Of a DNA stretch of 64,000 bases, positions 51,301 to 64,000 are shown one piece after another. Below the pieces are notes generated by a model that saw nothing but the letters and a program-made list of their open reading frames with translations, did no database searches and was not told where the DNA came from. Made by a program: the position numbers and the translations under genes. The DNA lies in contig SRSI01000035.1 of NCBI GenBank assembly GCA_005656395.1, positions 806,001-870,000 of the forward strand, in the 5' to 3' direction. Position 1 is the first letter of the stretch; every line of letters begins with the position of its first letter. The stretch comes from Strongyloides papillosus (Eukaryota; Nematoda; Chromadorea; Rhabditida; Strongyloididae).

Positions 51301-54300
51301 ATTTTTAGCGTAGAAAAAGGGATAAGAGGGACGTTATATTTGTATCGCTTGTGTTAATTGTAATTGATAAAAAGTTAAAGTAAGTTCCCTCTGTTGTTAC
51401 TAACTAATAATACGATAACTGTTAGGTGGCCACTTTGTAGTTTTTTTGTTTAATTGGATTATTTTAACCTTCTTGTGAAATAAACTATTTTTTATCTTGC
51501 GCGAATACGCCAACAAAACTTAAATATTTTTACTTATATTCGTTTTTAAAATATGATATTTTAAAAAGAATTTACTTTGTTACATTTAATTTAAGTTTGG
51601 GGCTGAAAGGGTTAATTTTTGATGAACATAGTGGCTTTTTATAAATAATTAATTTAACAAAATGTTACATTATTTTTATTATCTCATATTTTTTTTGATT
51701 ACTTATTTACCACCAATTGACAAATATTTTTTACAAAATCACTGGTTAATTTTAGATTGTCTTTAATCATCCAAAAATAGATCACATTATTGGTCAGCGA
51801 AAGTATTCTCGTGAGTGATACGTAAAAAATCCCAATCAAATTTAATTTGATTCCAGACAATATTGATATAATGAGTATAAAAAATGGTACAACCCCAAAT
51901 ATCCAGGAAAAGAATGAATTTATTGTAAGGTACCTTGAGAAGGAGTAAACTTCTCTCTTGTAAACGTCGTTTGTTTTTAGAGCTGTTATCAGACTTTTAT
52001 CAAAATAATTTTCAAGACAGAATATTGTTAATGAGCATTCAATGATATGATAGATTATAAATGAAAAAAATACTACATATAGCATAGGTGATTTCTGAAA
52101 TAAACTTTGGACCTCTAAGAATAATCATAATTTAAATTACCATGTTTATTGCAACACTTCTACTTTTATCAGTAATAAAGTCGAAATGATTAGATAATTC
52201 TGGAGCATAATTTGTGATTATCAAAGTTGGATCATTGATAAATATTAATAAGAGTAAGATAGCCAAGATTAACGGTGGTAGTGTATTTGAAATAAATAGA
52301 TAAAAATATTCTTTCTTTCCAAAGTAACATTTTCTGGTAATTTTAAAATAGCGATATAGAAATATTGCTGTTGGGGTTCCAATGTAAGTGTACAAAAAAA
52401 AGAAATGTAGAAAAATCAGGAATATATTTAGCCATAGATTAAAGATATCTCCATCAAGTTTAGATAAGTAAAAAAACATATAATTATCATTATATATGAT
52501 GCAAAGATTTGTTACAAAAGAAATGAGAGAAAAGCATATCCCAATTATTAATTGATAATATAATATAAATCTATACCTACTAATAACTGTATTCCCAATA
52601 TTTCTTCTAAGCAAAAATAGTACAATAACACTAGAAGTAATAGAAAGGCAAAATATGATATAATCAAAAACAACTAAAAAATTTAACATACTACAACTTT
52701 TATAAAATGATTTAAAACAAAAATATGAAGTTATTAATAAGAAACGAAAATTATAAGTAGCAATAAAAATGTTATTGTTTTCATCTTAATTTCCAATTTT
52801 ATTAATTAAAAAATAATTTCCTTTATTAAAATGGAATTTTTTTATAGACAACATTAACATCATCACCAACTTTTATAATACCACCATTTCTGATACCTAC
52901 ATGCATACCAAAAACTGGACTTTTACCATATTGTTTTTCTATTCTACCAGTAGCTAAACGGTACTTTCTTAGTTCTCTTAATGGTTCATTGTTAGGATGT
53001 TTTTCACCTGTTGTTGGGTCTATTGTCGTTTGGACACATCTTGTGCATGGCTTTAGTAAATCCAAGATGCATGAACCGATTTTTACGTATCTCCAATAAT
53101 CTTCGTCATATGGTTTGGTTCCACTTACAACAATACTAGGTCTGAATCTTTCAATAACCATTTGACCATTACCATTAAGTCTTTTATTTAAATCAACCAA
53201 TGATTCCTCAGTTAAAATATTATAAGGTGCATCATCTTGATACTTTATTTCATGTGGTCCCTTAGAAACGTTTGTGTTACAATATTCTGGTCCAACAACA
53301 GAGTGCCTTTGTCTAAATAGTGCTTCTGAATGGTACATTAACCGAAGATCAGCAGAACTACCAAGAACGTCCTTAATAAAGTCACTAACTTCATCACCAC
53401 AATCATATCCTTCACATATACCATCATTAAAAACATTTGCAGTTAAAATTTTTCTTTCCCTTACAACATTATTCAAATTAACAGTAACAAAAGTTTTATT
53501 GTTATCGCAGTTCAATGTCAAAATATATGATGATGTTACACTGTCATAATTTAATGATGGTTCTATTAAAGTAAGTTTTCTTTCTTTTTTTGCACCGATA
53601 TATAGTGATGTTTTTCTATCAACTACCATAAAACTCCTATCTCGCATATATTTATAACTTCCACCTGTTTTACCACATTCTATGTACGGTACCTTTTAAT
53701 AACATTAAATAATTTTTTGTTCGAAAAAAATAATTACAACTTACTGAAATACCCTTCATTGACTTGACAGGATAAATAAATAACTTTTCTATTTTCCCCA
53801 CTTTAACAAATTCTAGTTCCTCAACATTCTCCTCCTCTTCATCATCGGTATTATTTTTCTTCAAGAAATAAAAAGTAGCAACTCCAAGGAGTGAAGCGAG
53901 ACATAAAGTAATAGTTGGAATATGTAAATTAAGATAAACACTCATTTCAATTACAACAAAATAATTTTTAAATGTAATCACATGTTCTACACTTTTCTCT
54001 ACCAAAAAGTATCTAACTTTTGACACACATAAATAACAATCAATTTTCCAAATTGCTATTTTATATTTTTTGCACAGATAAAATTATGTAATATCAAAAT
54101 TAGGAGAGCGTCGCTACACTACTCATCAAAAATCGTAAGAGCATTTATGAATGAGGATAATAAAGAAATGGCATTGAAATTTTATTCCATCTAGAAAAAT
54201 CTAAAATGCAATTAGTAATTTTTTCCACATGAAAACGCAATATATAAATGTTAAAAAGTCCTTTTATCATTATTTTTAAAACTTTTATTTAACTGAAAGT

Positions 54301-57300
54301 TTGATTAAGTTACAAGAGGTGAATTTTTTTTTGTATTTTTGATAATGAATATATTTTAGTAAAAATAATGGTTTGTCAAGGTACTTGTGGATATTTGGAA
54401 GCCTACGAAAAGATGGGGATTCCGCCACCAATAGTTGATATTAAACCTAAATATACAAAAGTATGCCATAAAATTACTTGAACTTATTAGTTTATCTATT
54501 ACTTCGTTTATTTTAGCTATTTATTAATAACGAATTCGTTGATGGAGTAAATAAAAAAACTTTTGATACCATCAACCCTATCAAATAATGAAGTAATCTG
54601 TTCTGTTGCTGAAGCTGAAGCCGAGGATGTTGATAAAGCTGTTGCTGCTGCCAGAGCTGCCTTCAAACTTGGGTCTGAATGGAGAAGAATGGATGCTTCT
54701 AAACGCGGGATTCTTTTAAATAAATGGGCTGATCTCATTGAACGTGATAAAACATTATTAGCGTCTCTTGAATCTTTGGACAACGGTAAAGCCTATAAAG
54801 TAGCTTATACTGTTGATTTGCCATTAGGTATTGCTACTATTAGATATTATGCTGGATGGGCCGGTAAAAATAGTGGACAAGTCATTCCCGTTGATGGTGA
54901 TTTCTTCACATACACTAGACATGAAGCTGTCGGTGTTTGTGGTGCAATAACTCCATGGAATTTTCCAGTTTTTGTAGCTCTTCTTAAGATTGCCCCTGCT
55001 GTAGCTACAGGAAATACTGTTGTCTTGAAAGTATCAGAAGAAACACCTTTAACAGCTCTCCACCTTGCTGCTCTTATCAAGGAAGCTGGATTTCCAAGTG
55101 GCGTTGTTAATGTAATTTCAGGTTTTGGACCAAAAGCTGGAGAAGCTTTAGTAAAACACCCAGACGTTGATAAGGTTGCTTTTACCGGTAGTACCGCTGT
55201 CGGTAAACTTATTATGGAGTTTGCTGCTAAAACCAATCTTAAAAAAGTTACATTAGAACTTGGAGGTAAAAGTCCAAATATTATTTTTGATGATGTCAAT
55301 ATTGATGAAGCTGTTGTTCAAGCTGTTGAAGGAGTAATGTTCAATCAAGGTCAAGTTTGTATTGCTGCTTCAAGAACGTTTGTTCATGCCAAGATTTATG
55401 ATGAGTTTATTAGGAAAGCTAAAACTTATGTTGAAGCTAAGAAATTAGGTAGTCCGTTCGACCCAACTGTTGATCAAGGTCCACAAATAAGTACCAAACA
55501 AATGAAAACAATCATGTCCTACATTGAATCAGGTAAAGCACAAGGAGCTAAGTTGATTACTGGTGGAGAAAGATTTGGTGAGAAGGGTTGCTTCATTAAA
55601 CCGACAATCTTTGCTGATGTTACAAATGAGATGAAGATAGCTAGAGAGGAAATTTTCGGACCTGTTATGACTATTTTCAAGTTTGAAGATGAGAAGGACT
55701 TAGTTGAGATTGCTAATGATACAATTTATGGATTAGCTGCTGGTGTAATGACAAATGATATTAATAAGGCACTTTATGTTGCTAATAGTATGAAAGCTGG
55801 AAGTGTTTGGGTTAATTGTTACGCTGTACTATGCCCAAGCGCTCCATTTGGGGGATACAAAATGTCTGGTATTGGAAGAGAATTTGGTGAATATTGTCTT
55901 AAAGAATATACTGAAGTTAAGACTGTTACTATCAAAGTTCCACAGAAGAATTCATAATTAACATTCCTTTTTATAAAAATAATTATTGTAAACGATTTTT
56001 ATGATTTTAATAACGATTTATTGCTTCGTTGATTTTTTTAAAATCTTTTAATATGAATGTAAAAAATTTAATATGGCATTCTCTTATGAAACATTTTAAT
56101 GAAAAATTTCAAAAAAATACATTAACATATTTTTTAAAATTTAATTACCAATATTATTTGACATTATTCGTAATTATAAGTGTGAGATCTATCTACATTC
56201 TAGACATTATACCGGATCGGTTTGATATTTAAAAAATTTAAAAATATGTTCCGGAGCGGATAGTAAAATTTCACGGTCCTGATCTGCTCCGAAATATCTA
56301 GCTTATTATCCATTCCAAATATAATACTATTGTACATGATCTAATTGTTACATACTTCCAGTGATAATCAACATTTGGTTTAGTACAACTAGCCAAAATA
56401 CAAATATCTAAATTTTTCAAAAACCATTTGATTGTTATCATTAAATCTTTTATTTAAATAATCACTCATCGATTCCTCTGCTAAAGTATTATATATAAGG
56501 TGTATCATCTTGATAACCTATTTTATGATATCCGTAAAAGCATTTGTATTTCGATACCACTATGGTCCAATGACTGAATATTTTTGTACCAATAATGATT
56601 CAGAATGGTATATTAATCGAAGATAAACAAAATAGCAAAATATCTTTTCACCATTACAATCGCAACCTTCAATATCATGGTTTAAAATATTTCTATCAGA
56701 AGTTTACCTTTCTTTTCAATATCAATTAAATTAACATTGACGAAAGTATTATTTTTAGCTAAATTCAATGTCAAAATATAATATATTACTACATTATCAT
56801 TGTTTAATGATCATTGTATTAAAATAAATTTATTTATTTATTTAGTTGTTCAAAAAATTTCTACAATTACAGAAATAGTTTTCAATAACCTGACAAGTAA
56901 AAATATAATTGACCAATTTTAAAAATTAAAACTCTTCAAAATTCAACTCTTCTGCATCGTTAATAATTTAAAAAAAAATCATCAGTAACTCAAAGAAGTT
57001 AAAGACATTAGATAATAATAAGCATATCTAATTTAAAAGAAATACTGATTAGAAATTACTCCTAACTAAATTAAAATTACAATCACACGTGGTGCTAAAC
57101 TTTTTTCGCCACTGAAAAGTATTTAATCTCTCGCGTACATAAATATATAATCAATTTTCCCAATTGTTATCTCATTTTTTTATTTTAAATAAAGAAAATG
57201 ACGTGTTATCAAATAGAGAATGGTTTCAATTCCATATTTTACAATTTTATTGTTAGAGAATAGGTGGAGGACGATGATAAAAAAGTGACTTTAAAATTGT

Positions 57301-60300
57301 AAACTTTCTAGAAAAATCGAATATACGTTTGCTTTTTTTGATATAAAATGAACGATATATAAATGTTTACAACTCACTCGTTATCATCATTTTTAAAACT
57401 TTCAGTTAACTATGTATTTAATTAAAGTTATAACAAATAAAGATTACCTATTATACTTTTTTATAATTGTGAATTTATTTTAGTGACAGATAATGGTTTG
57501 CCCAGGTGCTGCTGAAGGCTTGAAAGCTTATGAAAAGATGGGAATTCCCCCACCAGTAGTTGATCTTAAACCTACCTACACAAAAGTATGTTCTAGCAAT
57601 TCTTAAATCAATTAGCTTATTTTTACTTTTTTTAGTTATTTATTAATAACGAATTCGTTGATGGAGTAAATAAAAAAACTTTTGATACCATCAACCCATC
57701 AAATAATGAAGTAATCTGTTCTGTTGCTGAAGCTGAAGCCGAGGATGTTGACAGAGCTGTTGCTGCTGCCAGAGCTGCCTTCAAACTTGGATCAGAATGG
57801 AGAAGAATGGATGCTTCTAAACGCGGAATTCTTTTAAATAAATGGGCTGACCTCCTTGAACGTGATAAATCATTATTAGCTTCTCTTGAATCTTTAGACA
57901 ATGGTAAAGCCTACAAAGTTGCTTTTACAGTTGACTTACCATTCAGTATTGCTATTATTAGATATTATGCTGGATGGGCCGATAAAAATAGTGGACAAGT
58001 CATTCCTGTTGATGGTGACTTCTTCACATACACTAGACATGAGGCTGTCGGTGTTTGTGGTGCTATTATCCCATGGAATTTCCCACTTTTGATGGCTGTT
58101 TTTAAGATTGCCCCTGCTTTAGCTACAGGAAATACTGTTGTCTTGAAGGCATCAGAAGAAACACCTTTAACAGCTCTTCATCTTGCTTCTCTTATCAAGG
58201 AAGCTGGATTCCCAAGTGGTGTTGTTAATGTAATCCCAGGTTATGGACCAAAAGCTGGTGAAGCTTTGGCAAAACATCCAGATGTTGATAAAATTGCTTT
58301 TACCGGTAGTACTGCTGTTGGTAAACTTATTATGGAATTTGCTGCTAAGTCCAACCTTAAAAGAGTTACATTAGAACTTGGAGGCAAAAGTCCAAACATT
58401 ATCTTCGATGACGTTAATATTGACGAGGCTGTTGTTCAAGCTGTTGATGGAATTATGTTTAATCATGGACAATGTTGTTGTGCTGGTTCAAGAACATTTG
58501 TTCACGCCAAAATCTATGATGAATTTATCCAGAAAGCTAAAGCTTATGTTGAAGCTAAGAAATTAGGTTGTCCATTCGACCCAACTGTTGATCAAGGTCC
58601 ACAAATAAGTACCAAACAAATGAAAACAATCTTATCATACATTGAATCAGGTAAATCACAAGGAGCTAAGTTAATTACTGGTGGAGAAAGATTTGGTGAG
58701 AAGGGTTGCTTCATTGAACCAACAATCTTTGCTGATGTAACAAATGAGATGAAGATAGCTAGAGAGGAAATCTTTGGACCTGTTATGGCTATTTTCAAGT
58801 TTGAAGATGAAAAAGACTTAGTTGAGATTGCCAATGATACAATTTATGGATTAGCTGCTGGTTTAATGACAAATGATATTAGCAAGGCACTTTATGTTGC
58901 TAATAGTATGAGAGCTGGAAGTGTTTGGGTTAATTGTTATAATGTTACATCTGCTGCAGCTCCATTTGGTGGTTTTAAAATGTCAGGTATTGGAAGAGAA
59001 CTTGGTGAGTATGGACTCCAAGCATACACTGAAGTCAAGACTGTTACTATTAAAGTTCCACAAAAGAATTCATAAATAATATTTTTTTTATTTGTTAAAA
59101 TTATTATAAATGGTTTTAATATTTTTATTCTTAATTAAAGATAAAAATAAAAAGTCATCTTTTATTTCTTAATTTTTAGATAAGAATCTTTCAACTTTTA
59201 TTTTAAAATAATTATCTTTTGTTTTACCGGTATATTGAATTAATACTTTATTGTTCTCAGATATCAACGTTTGATTTTCATAATTACCACAATAGCAAGC
59301 TCCAACGGCTCCTTTATCTAAGCGATATTTTACCTCTAAACCTAATCTCTCATAGCACATTGGTAATTTAGTTGTATTAGCATTTTTAATTGTTATCTGA
59401 ATTTTATATTTTTTACTTGTAAATACATAATAAGTACAAACTTTTCTTCCATTACCTTTAATATATTTAGGTTTTTTAAATAATTTAAATATTCTTTGCC
59501 CACATTTATGTTGTGATTTAATTATTTTATCACAATATTTACCACCATAACCATTCGGACATTTACAAATTGAACAGTTTTTGTGTGGATGAGGATAACC
59601 ATAATTTTTACATTTAATGGAATTATTTGAACATCTTCCTACACAATAATACATGTTTATTAATTTATAATCATTGAAACTTAGTGAGTAACGTTGTCCT
59701 ATCATTTTGGAGTAAATTTCCTCATTAGGGATAACAGTTTGATTTTTATTTTTGCTAAAGGTATAAACACCATATTGCATTCCAGAACCATAATCATATT
59801 GTGTCCCATAAGTTTTACTGTTATTATAAGATGTTTTATTAAAGTTTATGGTATAATTATTATCAACATTTTCATTAGCAATTCTTATATAGTTATCTCT
59901 GTCAGGACGTGATTGTTCATGGTATAAACCAAGAGAATGTGCTAATTCATGCTCAACAGTTCCGTAATGATCATCACACTTATCTGAAAGACTTATATTT
60001 TGGGTTTGATTTAAATAAAATAACCCTGTTATTGACCAACAACCAATCCCACGGAAAAATTTTAAACCAACTGTGTTATTTAGAGGTACAAGACTTTTAT
60101 TAAATGTCACACATGTTTCTTTCATCATTTTTTTTATGGCACCATCAACTACCGTTTCGTTAACTGGAGCTTCAACATAATAATTTATTGGAAATTTCCA
60201 TTTATATTTCATATCACTTGGAATAGCTCTTTTTTCTCTTAAATCATTTCCATTCTTAAAAAGAAGTCAAAATAAAAAAATTTTATATTAAAATAAACTT

Positions 60301-63300
60301 ACAACATCTATTTTAAAGACAAAAAATATTATTAACAACAACATAATATTTTCATTATTTTTCTTTATATAAATAAAATAATATTTTAACAATCAAATGA
60401 TAATAAAATACATCTACTAGATATAAATATTAAGCAAATTGATTATTTAATATTTTTATTTTCCAAATCTTATTTATTTTATCCATGAAACATATGTTGG
60501 ATCAGAATATATAAATATTGATTATATTTTTATTCATAAAATTATGATTATAAAGTTTATTCAAATATATTTTACAAAATATTACTTAAGAATGGTGAGA
60601 TAATTTATTGCAAGTTTATTGTTTTCTAAACATTAAACAATTATTTATCATGATATTTTGTCTCCCATCATTCAACTTGATAATTTATTGTTAAAAAATA
60701 ATAAGTTTTGAGAAAAGAACACAAATATTAACAAATGATTTTTATGTATTCATCTGATTTTTAAATAATTTGACAACAATAACAAAAAAAATTATAAAAA
60801 TCAAGAGTAAAGGTGTAATTTATGAGAAAATATATAAAATTAATAAAAGCTACTTTACCATATTAAATATATGATAAGAAATTGTTGAAATTGTAATAGA
60901 CAATTTTTCTTTAGAAATACAATGATGATAAAATAGATCAAAAATTTCGTTAATACGACAAAAACAGCAAGATATAGAATGATATGATTGGATCCGTAAT
61001 TTTTATTTTCCGTAAGATAATGAAAATTATTGTGTACTACAAAAAAGTGAAGTTTGAATTATTATATATTTCTGAAATTCTTTTATATTAAATTATCTTA
61101 TGTGAAAATATTTTATTAAAAAATTTTATATTGAGCAGAAAATTCCAGCATTTTTTGCAAAATGTTTATCTTTCTGTTATGTAATTAATATGTAGCTTTT
61201 AATTTATGAAATTTTTCATCTACCCGTGAATTAATTAAAAATATTTTTTCGATCTCTCACCTTTTTTGTTATTGTTAAAAGTCTAACGAAAATTTCTATA
61301 GTTAAAAGTTATATTTGTCACGTACTTTTCACGAGTTTCGGAGAGGAATCACAACTATACAAACAATAAAAATATTTGCAAAATATATGAAGAAAATACT
61401 GTAAATATTGCCATATGTTAAAAATGGTTTAAATGATTTTGATATGGAGATTTAGGCTTAAATTTTGTATCAAAAATTAAAAGAAATGATGTTTGAAGTT
61501 ATATGAAACGTATGAACTTCCTGTTCGTCAAGTATATATGATTTTCTATAGAGAAATATTGATAAAGTAAACTTCATAAATCATGATATTATAATAACTA
61601 TAAGTTCATATATTTAAAATAAGCATAAAATAGTTTCCAAAACGAAAAAAGAAACTTCCTTTATTAAAAGTCATTTTAAATTATGCATAAAATATTTGAT
61701 ATTAAAGTAATAATTGTCTACATATAATAATTCATCGTTAAGTTCAATAATTTCCATAATAACTCATGTCATGTAACTACAAAAAGTTTTGCATAACTAA
61801 ATATAAATTAAGATATATATATAAATTATTTCCGATAAAAGACCTTTATGGAGGAAAAAGCATTTCAATGTATAATTTCTACGTTGCCTATACTTTATCA
61901 TGCCTTAGTGATCGGTTATGGATGTTTGCCGTTATTTTTATATTGGAAAAAATTGGTGGCTTGAAATTAATTGCTCTTTCACAATTAATGAATGGTCTAG
62001 CTACAATGCTTTTATCAGGTGTTCTTGGAAAATGGATAGATAAACAAAATCGGATGAAATCTGTTAGTACTGTATTATTCATAAATAACATTTTTATTTC
62101 AATATGTGCAGGAATATATATGATTGTATTAAGAATGGAAAGTGATAACAGTTTATTTGATATATTAATTTATATTGGGCTATTGTTAAATGGAATCAGT
62201 GAAGTAGCATCACAAGGAGAAAGAATGTTATTTTCAAAAGATTGGATCTTAGTACTTATAAATAATGATCAAAGTAAGTTATGTGAAAAAAATGCAAATA
62301 TGACAACATTAGATCAAATGACTTGTGTTATAGCTCCAATTTTTGTTGGAATACTATTAAAAAACTTCTATTATGATAAAATTTGCCTCATATTTATGTT
62401 ATGGAATTTTGTTTCTTGGACGATTGAATATATTTTAATTAAAAAACTTTACAAAAACAATACAAATTTACATATAAAAAGTTGTGATGATAGCATAAAA
62501 AGTAAAAATAAAATTTCATTAAGCAATGTAATAAATATATACTTTTCACAGCCAACTTGTTACCAAAGTTTAGCATTATCTTTATTATACTTAACTGTAC
62601 TTGGTTTTGATGGACTTTCATTATCCTATGCAAAAGCTCATAATATGTCAGAAGATATTTTAGGAATTTTCCGAGGAATAAGTGCACTAGTAGGAATTAT
62701 TGGTGCCTTTATTTATATGAAATTAGAAAGAAAAATTGGTGCACCAGTTACAGGTTTATACGGCTTTTTTGTATGTGTTTATTTCAATATAATTTTAAAG
62801 AATTTATATTTTACAATAATAATATCAATAATTATTATATAAAAATACTCATAACTATTATTTTTTAGATTCAACAATTTTTTAAATATTGTTGTTTAGT
62901 TTCATTGATATTACCTGGAACACTATTTGATCCAATTGGATATTTTAGTGAGTGGAACTTTAAAGATTGGAGCAGTAAATTATTATCAACAAGTAGTGAT
63001 AATTTTCAACTATCCAATATATCTTCTTCTTTTAATCCAAGTGTTTGGGTTTACCTAATAACTATAGTATTTTCCCGAATCGGTTTATGGCTCATTGAAC
63101 TATCTATAACACACCAAATGCAACTATCAGTCAAAGATTGTGATCGTGGTGCGGTTTTTGGGTTTCAAAATAGTTTATGTAACTTTTTTTCAACTATTAA
63201 GGATATTTTTGTGATATTATTACCTGATGTTAGAACATTTGGAATTTTAATGATTATTTCTGTTGCATTTGGAACGGCATCTTTATTGTTAGGTCTTTAT

Positions 63301-64000
63301 TCATCTATGAAATACAAAATTGTAAAGAAATGAAATCTTACTCTATAGAAAATAATTCTTTAGAAGTATACTTAGTTTAAGTATCTAGTGGAAAAATATT
63401 TTGATTGTAGTATAGGAATTTTAATATTTTGTTAAAGTATACCTCAAACAAACAAAATGACAGCAATACAATTTTCTTTAATATCTAACGAAAGAAGTAA
63501 TCCAAAAATAGTTACATTTACTATTAATGAGATAAATAAGAATAAAGGTACTGATATATAAAAAAATTTCTATTTATCAAATTTTATTTATTTTACCCTG
63601 AATCACATGTTAGATTGAGATACATAAACAATAGATAATATTTTTATTCATATAACTATCATTTTAAAATTTTTCAAAAAATATTTTCTGAACTACTGTT
63701 TCGAAAATAATAAGAAAATTTAAGATAATTTAATCTACGATATTCATTTAACAATTATTTGTATTATGGCATTTTTCATTTTATAATTCAACCTGATATT
63801 TTACTGTTGAAGAATAGTAATTCTTGAGAGAAGAACACACACGGCAACAAATGATTTTTATATATTGTAATCCTGGTGGATTCTTCGGGAGCCGTGAAGG
63901 CTCCCGGGCTTTTGCAATATGACACGAAACTTATATAAGATTTTATTTAAGCAAACGGTATTAGAATATAACAATAAAGTAAATATATATAAATTATGAA

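Overview
This window reads as nuclear DNA of a parasitic or free-living roundworm, probably of the Strongyloides/Steinernema side of the nematodes (clade IV; inference). The sequence is extremely AT-rich. Genes are compact, with introns mostly of 40-100 bases that have GTAAG/GTATG donors and TTTCAG/TTTTAG acceptors. The gene families are typically nematode: a cuticle collagen, a vWA-ZP cuticlin-like protein, SRSX and other serpentine chemoreceptors, an astacin protease, and tandem ShK-domain secreted proteins.

Layout. 0-8.3 kb: the 3' part of a large mucin-vWA-ZP membrane protein (+), SNAP-29 (-), a 1.45-kb TA-flanked foldback element, and a mitochondrial NIPSNAP gene (-). 8.3-18 kb: a genomic graveyard, with a frameshifted BED-finger-like gene, a broken lipid phosphate phosphatase, and a nested set of long inverted repeats in which one foldback element has jumped into an arm of another. 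18.9-29.2 kb: six tandem minus-strand copies of a secreted ShK-domain gene (three intact, two sharing one frameshift, one dead). All six keep the same TATA-containing promoter about 57 bases before the start codon. 30-33 kb: a small inverted-repeat element, a decayed coding remnant and an orphan retroelement gag carrying one in-frame TGA. 33-35.5 kb shows no genes.

35.5-49.3 kb is a dense block of ordinary genes: two chemoreceptors, a small one-TM protein, LAMTOR5, DCN1-like, a 66-residue membrane protein, a short coiled-coil protein, a MALSU1/RsfS factor, an NAA38-like Lsm protein, a LACTB2-like nuclease, a cuticle collagen and a carbohydrate sulfotransferase-like enzyme. 50-51.6 kb is a TTAA-flanked piggyBac-like non-autonomous element with two retroelement LTR-like inserts. 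51.7-59.1 kb: another 7TM receptor, then a duplicated pair (mARC-like MOSC protein plus aldehyde dehydrogenase) that decayed reciprocally: mARC is intact in the left unit and ruined in the right, while ALDH is frameshifted in the left and intact in the right. 59.1-63.4 kb: an astacin protease (-) and a ferroportin (+).

No operon-like functional module links these genes. The main points of interest are genome dynamics (nested mobile elements, tandem duplications with complementary decay) and lineage-specific secreted families. All exon structures are my own reading of splice signals and reading frames and were not checked against transcripts or databases.
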